5,319 nt of DNA from Enterobacteriaceae bacterium UBA2655. GTDB taxonomy: Bacteria; Pseudomonadota; Gammaproteobacteria; Enterobacterales; Enterobacteriaceae. The stretch is taken from positions 5,553 through 10,871 of the forward strand of contig DENB01000013.1 of assembly GCA_002359495.1 (NCBI GenBank). The letters are read 5' to 3'. Shown here piece after piece: positions 1 through 5,319 of the stretch; the stretch's first letter is position 1; each line of letters opens with the position of its first letter. A program made the position numbers and the translations under genes. A model generated the notes under the pieces. The model was not told the DNA's origin, searched no databases, and saw only the letters and a program-made list of their open reading frames with translations.

Positions 1-1139
1 TTCAGCGCCAGAATATTGGTCTGAAAAGCGATGCTGTTAATGACGCTGGTGATCTCGGCAATCTTTTTCGAGCTGCCGGAGATGCCGTCCATGGTTTCCA
101 CCACGTCGCTGACCAGCTGGCCGCCTTTTTGCGCCGTGCTGGTGGCGGTATCCGCCAGCCCGCTCGCCTCGCGGGCGTTATCGGCGTTGAATTTCACCGT
201 CGCGGTAAGCTGCTCCATACTCGCTGCGGTCTGCTCCAGCGCCGCCGCCTGCTCTTCCGTGCGGGATGAGAGATCGTTGTTGCCGGCGGAGATCTCCGCC
301 GCGCCGCGGTAAATATTGTCCGTGCCGCTGCGGATGGCGCTGACCGCTTCGCGCAGGCTTTCCTGCATGGCGCTTAGCAGCGGAACCAGCTTGCCGACGC
401 AGTTACGGCCAAACTCCTCCACCGGCTGGCTTAAATCCCCTTTGGCGATCAGGCTGAAGTGTTGGCGCAGGCGATCCAGCGGCTTAACCAGCATCGCCGC
501 CAGGTAGCGATCGGTAAACAGCAGGATCAGCAATCCGGCGATCACTGCGGCAATGATGATCGCTTTGGTGATATTAGTCAGACGATCGACCCTGACGCGC
601 GTTTCGTCCAGCTTCATCCCGGCAACCTGATTAAACTTATCGGCACTGGCGCCGAACGCGCGGCTCAGCGCAGGCGTCACGTTGTTGGCATGCTGACGAT
701 ACGCATCCAGCGACGGCTGACGCGCCAGCGCCATTTGCGGGTTGACCCCCTCGTTCAGCAGTTGTTCCCAGCTGTCGATCACCTTGTCAGCGGTCGCGGC
801 ATCCATCGGACCGGGCGCCATCGCCTTAAACTGAGCGAGCTGCTGCGTCATATTATCCAGCGCTTTCTGCACGGACGCATACTCGTCCGCCGTGGGGGTT
901 TTACCCGCCGCGCGCCCTTGCATCAGGCGTGAAAGGCGGGTTATGAAACGAAAATATTGATCGTTGCCTTTGCTTAACAGGGTCATCTGCGTTACCAGCT
1001 GACGATCGACCTCATTGCCTTCGCCTAACAGGGAAAGAGAATGAACGCTAAACAAACCGACGCCTGACCAGAGCAGGCAAAACAGCCCAAGGATGCTGAG
1101 CATAACGCTGCGAACGGAAAAATTTCTAAAGATACCCAT
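1..1139 (-). CDS. Methyl-accepting chemotaxis protein, Tar/Tsr-type (3' end outside window)
   Basis: This is an inner-membrane chemoreceptor that binds a ligand in the periplasm and controls CheA through CheW. I translated 379 codons without a stop; the frame leaves the window at the hairpin tip (…QTNILAL), just before the conserved NAAVEAARAGE stretch. The order seen is: TM1 about residues 10-31; a periplasmic four-helix sensor about 32-190; TM2 about 192-209; HAMP about 210-262 (VKPLDRL, AKGDLS); then the cytoplasmic coiled coil. The first adaptation helix ([20 protein letters not shown]) has methylation-type pairs at E296/Q297, E302/Q303 and E309/Q310, seven residues apart. The sensor has R64, R68 and R71 near the Tar/Tsr ligand-arginine region (R64, R69, R73 in E. 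coli Tar), but the spacing differs, so the ligand is unknown. An in-frame ATG at 1151 is an alternative start. I prefer 1139 because a GGGA lies about 7 bases upstream, whereas 1151 has no visible Shine-Dalgarno sequence. A sigma-28 promoter lies upstream. Confidence 0.95.
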   Translation of the reverse strand, partial: MGIFRNFSVRSVMLSILGLFCLLWSGVGLFSVHSLSLLGEGNEVDRQLVTQMTLLSKGNDQYFRFITRLSRLMQGRAAGKTPTADEYASVQKALDNMTQQLAQFKAMAPGPMDAATADKVIDSWEQLLNEGVNPQMALARQPSLDAYRQHANNVTPALSRAFGASADKFNQVAGMKLDETRVRVDRLTNITKAIIIAAVIAGLLILLFTDRYLAAMLVKPLDRLRQHFSLIAKGDLSQPVEEFGRNCVGKLVPLLSAMQESLREAVSAIRSGTDNIYRGAAEISAGNNDLSSRTEEQAAALEQTAASMEQLTATVKFNADNAREASGLADTATSTAQKGGQLVSDVVETMDGISGSSKKIAEITSVINSIAFQTNILAL

Positions 1140-1196
1140 ACAAAATCCCATGCGGTGAAAAGCGACGTTAGCCCGGTAATCTCAGGCATACAGCGG

Positions 1197-1223
1197 TTAT
1201 CGGCAGGGGAAACGGAAGATGTA
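1197..1223 (-). promoter_or_regulatory. Sigma-28 (FliA) flagellar-class promoter for the chemoreceptor gene
   Basis: Read on the minus strand, the -10 element GCCGATAA (1204-1197) matches the FliA consensus exactly. It is preceded, after exactly 11 bases, by TACATCTT (1223-1216), which matches 5 of 8 positions of the consensus TAAAGTTT, including T-A-x-A. The predicted start of transcription is near 1190, giving a leader of about 50 bases before the ATG at 1139. Sigma-28 control is the usual arrangement for chemoreceptor genes in enterobacteria, so the promoter and the gene call support each other. Confidence 0.8.
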
Positions 1224-1239
1224 ACCATTTTGTTGGTTA
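1222..1239. promoter_or_regulatory. Inverted repeat overlapping the sigma-28 -35 element
   Basis: TAACCA (1222-1227) and TGGTTA (1234-1239) are perfect 6-bp inverted halves separated by 6 bp. The inner edge of the left arm shares two bases with the -35 element of the sigma-28 promoter. A perfect TATAAT on the minus strand (1244-1239) abuts the other arm but has no acceptable -35 at the usual distance. The dyad could be a transcription-factor site or chance in an AT-rich stretch; no specific regulator can be named. Confidence 0.3.
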
Positions 1240-1265
1240 TTATATTGCGTCAATGCTAAACGCGC

Positions 1266-1307
1266 GGCGGCAGGGTGTGACGGTCCGAAAATACGACCGC
1301 AGCCGCC
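1266..1307. repeat. Nested GC-rich inverted repeats between esterase and chemoreceptor genes
   Basis: GGCGGC (1266-1271) pairs with GCCGCC (1302-1307). Inside it, CGGTC (1281-1285) pairs with GACCG (1295-1299). The inner loop is 9 bases and the two sides of the internal loop are 9 and 2 bases. Neither strand shows a T-run after it, so it is not a standard intrinsic terminator. It may be an RNA structure ending or protecting the esterase transcript, or chance. Confidence 0.3.
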
Positions 1308-1310
1308 TTG

Positions 1311-1344
1311 AAAAAGGTAATATTTATTAACGGGTTATATAAAT
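1311..1344 (-). terminator. Possible weak terminator after the carboxylesterase gene
   Basis: In the direction of the esterase transcript, starting 7 bases after its TAG, ATTTAT (1344-1339) can pair with ATAAAT (1327-1322), with TAA/TTA continuing the stem past one unpaired A. Six bases later comes TTTTT (1315-1311). The stem is almost entirely A-T and would be unstable, so this is a weak candidate. A stronger GC-rich nested dyad follows at 1266-1307 but has no T-run. Confidence 0.25.
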
Positions 1345-1351
1345 CATCCTG

Positions 1352-2869
1352 CTACAGACGCACCATCGCCCGCATCATCAGACGACAAAGCCGCAGGCGC
1401 GATTTCATAAAATTACGCTTCAGCGCCAGCGCCGCCTTGCCCTTTTCTCCCAGCGATAAGGTGAGATCCGCGCCCGGATGCCAGGCGGGCCAGGGAAGCT
1501 CGCCCGGCAGGGTGTGGGTAAATTCCGTAGCGTCGCGCGCGAAAGCCAGCCAGTAATCGCTGACCGTGCGGGAAAAGGCGTAATCGCCCGCGGTATAAGG
1601 GCGCGTCTTCATACCAGGCTCCACATAGCTCAGGGTATTCAGAACATAGGGGATCTCATTGCCGTGCCAGGCGCCCCAGGGATAAAGGTCGCGCTCGTTT
1701 TCCGCGACATAATCGAACCAGTAGCGCCAGCCGGGCATGCCGATATCATGTTGCGCCTTGACGATCAGCAAAGTGAGGACGGTGAACGCCATATCCCGCG
1801 CCAGGGTGCGTCCCAGCAGCACGTCATCATGAATATCGTAAAGCCATTTCACCAGCCGGTAGCTGAAAGGCTTTTTCTGCTGCATTTCGCGCACGATACG
1901 CGTCGCGTCGACGCCGAAAAAATCAAGCACGCTCGCCTCGTCGCTGTTGCAGCCGATCATCAGCGGCAGCCGGTGCTGTTTTCCGGCGCGAAAGGTGGCC
2001 AGCATCGGTTGCGGCAGTACCACATCGCCGGCGATCGGCACCGGGCCATTGGCCAGATCGCTTCCCAGCGGCCAGAAATCGTGCGCCGGCAGACGGCGCA
2101 ACTCCTCCGCGCTGGCGTTCGGCAAACCAAAATGCGTCGCCGCCGCCACGCCGGTTTTTAACGCCTGGCTGCGCGGCACGTCCGGCACGCTGTAAGCGCT
2201 CTGCACGATGCCTTTATGAAACAGTCCTCGCGAGTACGGCGAACAGAACAGCGACAGTACGCTGCGCGCGCCTGACGATTCGCCAAAGAGCGTCACGTTA
2301 CGACGATCGCCGCCAAAGGCCGGGATATTACGCTGAACCCACTGCAGCGCTGCGATCTGGTCCAGCAACGCGAAATTATTTACCGGCTCGCCGTCGGGGT
2401 ATTCCGCATCCAGCGCCGGATGGGCGAAAAAGCCCAAATGGCCCAGCCGGTAATTCAGCGTCACCACCACCACGCCCCGGGCGGCCAGCGGCTTGCCGTT
2501 ATAAATCGGCAGGCCGCCCGCGCCGATGGTGTAGCCTCCGCCGTGCAGCCAGACCATCACCGGCAGCGGCGTGGCCGGTTCGATGTCGGGCGTCCAGATA
2601 TTCAGATAAAGGCAATCCTCGCTGAACGGCCCGGGATCGCCGCCGCCTGCGGCCACGCAATACTCGCTGTTTTGCCAGCTGGCCCTACCCAAGACGGTGG
2701 CGTCGCGCACCGTCTGCCAGGGAGTCATCGGTTGCGGCGGCCGCCAGCGCAGCGCGCCTACCGGCGGAGCCGCATAGGGTATACCCCTGAAGACAAAGAG
2801 GTTGTCATCCAGCGTTCCTCTTACTTCGCCTTCAGCTGTCATGATCCTCAGACGTCGTTCATTTTTCAT
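1352..2869 (-). CDS. Type-B carboxylesterase (para-nitrobenzyl esterase/PnbA-like alpha/beta hydrolase)
   Basis: This 505-residue serine hydrolase cleaves carboxylic esters; its natural substrate is not readable from the sequence. The length matches bacterial type-B carboxylesterases such as B. subtilis pNB esterase (about 490 residues). Visible motifs, in order, are: the N-terminal FRGIPYAAPPVGALRW block (27-42); the EDCLYLN signature (84-90); the oxyanion-hole HGGGY (109-113); the nucleophile elbow GESSGA (196-201), with S198 as nucleophile; the acid E311 in IGCNSDE; and the base H402 in WHGNEIPYV. The triad spacing resembles S189/E310/H399 of the Bacillus enzyme. No signal peptide is seen, so the protein is probably cytoplasmic. 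The start at 2869 has AGG 8 bases upstream and fits a short leader from the promoter at 2898-2926. The last 22 residues are unusually basic (eight K/R, no acid). It is probably monocistronic, with gaps of 235 bp upstream and 212 bp downstream. Confidence 0.95.
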   Translation of the reverse strand: MKNERRLRIMTAEGEVRGTLDDNLFVFRGIPYAAPPVGALRWRPPQPMTPWQTVRDATVLGRASWQNSEYCVAAGGGDPGPFSEDCLYLNIWTPDIEPATPLPVMVWLHGGGYTIGAGGLPIYNGKPLAARGVVVVTLNYRLGHLGFFAHPALDAEYPDGEPVNNFALLDQIAALQWVQRNIPAFGGDRRNVTLFGESSGARSVLSLFCSPYSRGLFHKGIVQSAYSVPDVPRSQALKTGVAAATHFGLPNASAEELRRLPAHDFWPLGSDLANGPVPIAGDVVLPQPMLATFRAGKQHRLPLMIGCNSDEASVLDFFGVDATRIVREMQQKKPFSYRLVKWLYDIHDDVLLGRTLARDMAFTVLTLLIVKAQHDIGMPGWRYWFDYVAENERDLYPWGAWHGNEIPYVLNTLSYVEPGMKTRPYTAGDYAFSRTVSDYWLAFARDATEFTHTLPGELPWPAWHPGADLTLSLGEKGKAALALKRNFMKSRLRLCRLMMRAMVRL

Positions 2870-2891
2870 TGCTGATACCTGGTAAAAGCGT

Positions 2892-2922
2892 CATTCCATT
2901 ATTTGTAGGCCTTGATGGAATG
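2892..2922. promoter_or_regulatory. Operator-like perfect 8-bp inverted repeat inside the esterase promoter
   Basis: CATTCCAT (2892-2899) and ATGGAATG (2915-2922) are perfect inverted halves with a 15-bp spacer and 23 bp from centre to centre, about two helical turns. One arm covers the end of the -35 element and the start of the promoter spacer. The other covers the end of the -10 and the likely start site. A dimeric repressor bound here would block RNA polymerase. No regulator gene lies in the window, so the family of the binding protein is unknown. Confidence 0.5.
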
Positions 2923-2926
2923 TCCA
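2898..2926 (-). promoter_or_regulatory. Sigma-70-type promoter of the carboxylesterase gene
   Basis: On the minus strand, TGGACA (2926-2921; 5 of 6 matches to TTGACA) is followed after an optimal 17 bases by AATAAT (2903-2898; 5 of 6 matches to TATAAT). The predicted transcription start is near 2891, giving a leader of about 20 bases with AGG placed 8 bases before the ATG at 2869. It is the best sigma-70 match I found in the window. Confidence 0.6.
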
Positions 2927-2990
2927 TATTTCTGAGTGATTTGCAGATTATGCCGAAGTTTCCGGGGCGAGATGGCGCGTGCGATTTGTC

Positions 2991-3011
2991 AGCGCTTAGC
3001 GCTCAGCGCCT
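2991..3011. repeat. Three imperfect tandem heptamers (AGCGCTT / AGCGCTC / AGCGCCT)
   Basis: Three 7-bp units lie head to tail at 2991-2997, 2998-3004 and 3005-3011. Because AGCGCT is itself a palindrome, the first two units also form a 6-1-6 dyad. The stretch lies in the ydcJ-esterase gap, about 65 bp upstream of the esterase -35, where an activator site would be possible. No T-run follows on either strand, so it is not a terminator. Its function is unknown. Confidence 0.35.
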
Positions 3012-3079
3012 TGAGTGCGGAGAAAATTGTCGGGAGTGAGTCGTTTTGACGGGGCGCCCTGCGGCGCATAACGATCCGG

Positions 3080-3108
3080 GGCCGGCGACGTCGCCGGCCT
3101 TATTTTAT
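3080..3108 (+). terminator. Strong GC-rich hairpin with T-run, reading on the plus strand
   Basis: Positions 3080-3099 form a perfect 20-bp palindrome: an 8-bp stem GGCCGGCG/CGCCGGCC around an ACGT loop. On the plus strand it is followed at once by TTATTTTAT, a good intrinsic-terminator tail. On the minus strand, the direction of ydcJ, the hairpin starts 5 bases after the TAA stop but is followed by CCGGATCG, with no T-run. It may still stabilise or partly end the ydcJ transcript, yet its best reading is a terminator that stops plus-strand (antisense) transcription from entering ydcJ. Confidence 0.5.
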
Positions 3109-4442
3109 GCGAGGCCGCAGCGTTGCAGGCTTAACCGCTGACGGGCGGCATAAAGCGTCATCTCATCCAGCAGCGGCGCGCCGAGCGCCTTTTCAAACGC
3201 CTCGCGGCTGGCGTGGCCGGCAGAGCGCGCCTGCGGGCGGTCGCCCAGGTTCGACTGAAAAATGCCCGCCGCGCTCACCGGCAGGAAATCTTCGTAGGTA
3301 ATGGGATCGGCCGTCACTCTGCCCTGTTCAATCAGGGTTTCCAGCGCTTCGCCCGGCTGCGGCGGCTGTCGGCGGCCTTGGGTGCTCAGCCGGTAGTCGA
3401 ACCAGGCGAGCTGCTGCTGACGCAATGTTTTTTCATCATCGGGAAAGGCGCGAAAATGGTCAGCCAGCCGTTGCTGATGCTGCTGGTTCTCTTCGCCGCT
3501 GCCAGCTTCCGCCAGCAGGCGGTCGTAAAGCGCGCGCCCTTTCGGCGTCAGCGCGACGCCGCGCTGCTCTATTTCGCCGAAGCGCGCCGTATGCGTGCCC
3601 TGATGCGCATCCTGGAAGCGCACCTGCTCCTGCAACGCTTTGAAGCTGGTCTGGCGCAGCAGAACAGGAACACGCCGCCGCGGCGGACCTTCGATAATCG
3701 CTTTGGGATCGATGCCGCGCTCGGGCATCAACGCCTGCACCCGATCGATATCGAGCGTACGCGGCGTAAGGTGGTTAATGTGGCAGCCGGGAAAGCAGAC
3801 CACATCGGCAATCAGCCGATGCTGCTGGTGCAGCGCCTGATAGGTCGCGCTGTCGACGGTGGTTTGCGCATGCCAGCGAAAGGTCTCCAGCGCTTCATGA
3901 ACCAACGCCTGCGCCTGCTCCGCCGTCAGGCCGCCCTGCTGCTGATGCAGCGCAATCAGGCTGCGGCAGCGCGGCGTAAAAATGTCGCGCGCCGCCAGCA
4001 GCTGTTCAGCCTTCCGACGCAGGTCCACATCCTCGATCAGCTCCAGGCGCAGAAGCGACGTGAACAGACGAAACGGATTGCGTCGCAGAGCCTCATCATC
4101 AACGGGTCGAAACGCGGTAGAATGCACCGGCACGCCAGCTTGGGAGAGATCGTAATACCCCACCGGCGCCATCCCCATGATGGCGAACAGCTGGCGCAGC
4201 GTGGCGAGCTCTTCGGCGCTGCCGACGCGTATCGCGCCGTGCCGCTCTACGCTGAGGCGCTCCAGCTCGCCGGCGGCCTTAAGGCGGGCGGCCAGCGCGG
4301 GCTCCTGCGCCAGCACCTGTTGATTGACCTCGGCGACCAGCTGCATAAGCGTGCCGTATTGCGGAACTTCCTGTTGATACATGGCCGACATCGCGTGGGA
4401 GAACTGGCTGCGGATATCGTCGGCGCTGAGAAAGATTGCCAT
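3105..4442 (-). CDS. ydcJ: YdcJ, HglS/DUF1338-family non-haem iron enzyme (2-oxoacid decarboxylase/hydroxylase fold)
   Basis: This 445-residue protein corresponds end to end to E. coli YdcJ (about 447 residues). Shared blocks are AMSAMYQQEVPQYGTL near the start, DLSQAGVPVHSTAFRP, CFPGCHINHLTPRTLDIDRV, GTHTARFGEIEQRG and TYEDFLPVSAAGIFQSNLG. The best-studied relative, HglS of Pseudomonas putida, is an Fe(II)-dependent cytosolic enzyme converting 2-oxoadipate to D-2-hydroxyglutarate in D-lysine catabolism. Its metal ligands (two His and one Glu) and substrate arginine, as I recall H70, H226, E294 and R74, line up with H68, H224, E292 (or E290) and R72 here; V389-S390 lie in the equivalent of the substrate pocket. 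All key residues are therefore present and catalysis is likely, but the true substrate of the YdcJ branch is not settled. The start at 4442 has GGA 8 bases upstream and matches the E. coli N-terminus. No clear sigma-70 promoter is seen in the 97-bp gap, so it may be co-transcribed with the transporter gene. Confidence 0.95.
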   Translation of the reverse strand: MAIFLSADDIRSQFSHAMSAMYQQEVPQYGTLMQLVAEVNQQVLAQEPALAARLKAAGELERLSVERHGAIRVGSAEELATLRQLFAIMGMAPVGYYDLSQAGVPVHSTAFRPVDDEALRRNPFRLFTSLLRLELIEDVDLRRKAEQLLAARDIFTPRCRSLIALHQQQGGLTAEQAQALVHEALETFRWHAQTTVDSATYQALHQQHRLIADVVCFPGCHINHLTPRTLDIDRVQALMPERGIDPKAIIEGPPRRRVPVLLRQTSFKALQEQVRFQDAHQGTHTARFGEIEQRGVALTPKGRALYDRLLAEAGSGEENQQHQQRLADHFRAFPDDEKTLRQQQLAWFDYRLSTQGRRQPPQPGEALETLIEQGRVTADPITYEDFLPVSAAGIFQSNLGDRPQARSAGHASREAFEKALGAPLLDEMTLYAARQRLSLQRCGLA

Positions 4443-4464
4443 AGTGATCGTCCGGCGGTGAGAA

Positions 4465-4488
4465 CGTTGCAGCTACTGTAGCGCAACG
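4465..4488. promoter_or_regulatory. Bulged 24-bp dyad upstream of ydcJ
   Basis: CGTTGC (4465-4470) and GCTAC (4472-4476) are mirrored by GTAGC (4478-4482) and GCAACG (4483-4488). That gives 11 complementary pairs around a single central T, with one extra A at 4471. It lies 22 bp before the ydcJ ATG and about 50 bp after the transporter stop. No T-run follows towards ydcJ. It could be an operator, a leader-RNA stem, or an intercistronic stem between the transporter and ydcJ messages. In E. coli the LysR-type gene ydcI lies next to ydcJ, but no such gene is present here. Confidence 0.4.
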
Positions 4489-4539
4489 CTCTGACGCCGG
4501 GCGGAAAAATCTTCAAAGTGTGATGGCTGGAACACGCCT

Positions 4540-5319
4540 TTAGCGCGGCGAAAAAGGGTTAAAGCCGAAGCGGCTTTTCAGCAATAGCATTAAGGTGGTC
4601 AGCAGCGCCGGAAACGCCAGCAATAAAAAAATCAGGCTGAAAGACCAGCCCAGCGACAGCATTTCCGCGCCGACGAAAGCGCTGAGGATGGCGCCGATGC
4701 GCCCGACGCCGTGCATCCAGCTTGAGCCGGTCGCGCGCGCATGGGTGGGATAATAACTGGCGGCAAGCGCGTTCATGCCGGTGTTAGCGCCGTTGAAGCA
4801 GAAGCCGCTGCAAAAGGCGACGCCGCTCATAATGCCGACAGAGGCCGGGGAAAAGCCCAGCGCGACGATGGCGAGGCCGCCGCAAAAATAGATAATCGCC
4901 AGCGCCCGGTTAGCGTCGAAGCGATCCATCAACCAGCCGGCGAACAGCGATCCCAGGGTGCCGCCCGCCTGGTACATGGCGGTGATAATCGCCGCCTCCG
5001 TGACAGACATGCCCAGCGTGCTGATCAGCGACGGCAGCCAGCTGCCGATCAGGTAAACCAGAAACAGGCCCATGAAGTAGCCACCCCACAGCATCAGGCT
5101 GCCGAACAGATAGCGACGCGACAGCACGGTGCTGACCGCCCCGGCGCGCTGCGCCGCGGCGTCGGCAAACAGAAAGGTGGTATCGGGCCGGGTGGCGCCG
5201 GGCAGCATACGTTCCAGAATGGCGTGGATGCGCACGGCGGAGGCGCGGCGGCTGACCAGAAAGCGAACCGACTCCGGCAGGCCGCGCAGCAGAAACGGCA
5301 GCACCAGCAGCGGCAGCGC
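4540..5319 (-). CDS. MFS transporter, aromatic acid:H+ symporter (AAHS; PcaK/MhpT-like), 5' end outside window
   Basis: This is an inner-membrane proton-coupled importer of the major facilitator superfamily. The window holds the last 259 residues of a protein that is usually about 440-450 long; the frame is open to the window edge, so no start is assigned. It begins at the end of TM6 with the LPESVRFL block typical of the AAHS family. A cytoplasmic loop follows (about 22-68), then TM7-TM12 (about 70-92, 106-128, 138-156, 160-184, 202-220 and 226-247). The second-half MFS motif A is visible as GWLMDRFDANRAL (128-140), and YYPTHARATGSSWMHGVGRIGA (189-210) is a strong AAHS signature before TM11. 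Known members carry 4-hydroxybenzoate/protocatechuate (PcaK) or hydroxyphenylpropionates (MhpT). The substrate here cannot be fixed without the N-terminal half. The gene ends 97 bp before ydcJ on the same strand, with no good terminator between, so a transporter-ydcJ transcript is possible. Confidence 0.9.
   Translation of the reverse strand, partial: ALPLLVLPFLLRGLPESVRFLVSRRASAVRIHAILERMLPGATRPDTTFLFADAAAQRAGAVSTVLSRRYLFGSLMLWGGYFMGLFLVYLIGSWLPSLISTLGMSVTEAAIITAMYQAGGTLGSLFAGWLMDRFDANRALAIIYFCGGLAIVALGFSPASVGIMSGVAFCSGFCFNGANTGMNALAASYYPTHARATGSSWMHGVGRIGAILSAFVGAEMLSLGWSFSLIFLLLAFPALLTTLMLLLKSRFGFNPFSPR

Noticed and set aside
31..932. Three plus-strand open frames opposite the chemoreceptor gene
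   Set aside because: The minus-strand frame encodes an unbroken, clearly recognisable chemoreceptor with HAMP and adaptation helices; the plus frames are its antisense shadows.
1..1139. Calling the chemoreceptor Trg because trg lies near ydcJ in E. coli
   Set aside because: The periplasmic sequence does not resemble Trg as I recall it, and here the receptor lies downstream of ydcJ with an esterase between, unlike the E. coli order. Only the cytoplasmic part is alike, and that is shared by all such receptors.
1025..1228. A 67-codon minus-strand frame over the chemoreceptor start and promoter
   Set aside because: It is in a different frame from the receptor, runs through the sigma-28 promoter, has no ribosome-binding site of note and overlaps the receptor's first transmembrane segment.
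1239..1244. Perfect TATAAT on the minus strand upstream of the chemoreceptor
   Set aside because: There is no acceptable -35 16-18 bp upstream, and TTGACG is only 3 bp away; the sigma-28 promoter explains expression better.
1478..2875. Plus-strand open frames opposite the esterase (1478-2161, 1947-2195, 2420-2875)
   Set aside because: These are shadows of the esterase coding strand, which carries all catalytic motifs; the plus-strand products are low-complexity and unrecognised.
3054..3067. Small GCGCC-CTGC-GGCGC hairpin beyond the ydcJ end
   Set aside because: It has a five-pair stem with no T-run on either strand and is the kind of short stem common in GC-rich DNA; too weak to annotate.
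3213..4481. A 422-codon open frame on the plus strand opposite ydcJ, plus smaller plus-strand frames at 3107-3301, 3425-3643 and 3640-3840
   Set aside because: They lie antisense to a gene recognised along its whole length. GC-rich codon use removes stops from the antisense frame, and the translation is Arg/Gln-rich with no recognisable domain.
4247..4516. An 89-codon minus-strand frame across the ydcJ start
   Set aside because: It overlaps the N-terminal coding part of ydcJ in another frame and its product is not recognisable.

Overview
The window looks like a chromosomal stretch from a GC-rich member of the Enterobacterales. Three things point there: the complete ydcJ product closely matches what I recall of E. 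coli YdcJ along its whole length, the chemoreceptor has the enterobacterial Tar/Tsr-type layout, and that receptor is preceded by a flagellar sigma-28 promoter. I cannot name the genus from the sequence alone.

All four genes lie on the minus strand, so the transcription order runs from high to low coordinates. (1) 5319-4540: the C-terminal half of an aromatic-acid:H+ symporter-type MFS transporter, cut by the window edge. (2) 4442-3105: ydcJ, an intact non-haem iron enzyme of the HglS/DUF1338 family. (3) 2869-1352: an intact type-B carboxylesterase (PnbA-like) with the full Ser-Glu-His triad. (4) 1139-1: the N-terminal two-thirds of a methyl-accepting chemotaxis protein, cut by the window edge at the signalling tip.

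The gaps are 97, 235 and 212 bp. The two larger gaps carry convincing promoters. A sigma-70-type promoter (TGGACA, 17 bp, AATAAT) precedes the esterase, and a perfect 8-bp inverted repeat is embedded in it, which suggests a repressor-controlled gene. A sigma-28 (FliA) promoter precedes the chemoreceptor, and a 6-bp inverted repeat touches its -35 element. A perfect 20-bp palindrome just after ydcJ is followed by a T-rich run only on the plus strand, so it reads as a terminator for plus-strand transcription although no clear plus-strand gene is present. A bulged 24-bp dyad lies just upstream of ydcJ.

The genes appear to be separate transcription units, apart from a possible transporter-ydcJ pair. 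A loose common theme is sensing, uptake and breakdown of small organic (aromatic or ester) compounds, but this is inference from family membership. I see no mobile element, tRNA, rRNA, CRISPR array or other clearly new multi-gene system. The more interesting signals are in the intergenic regions.
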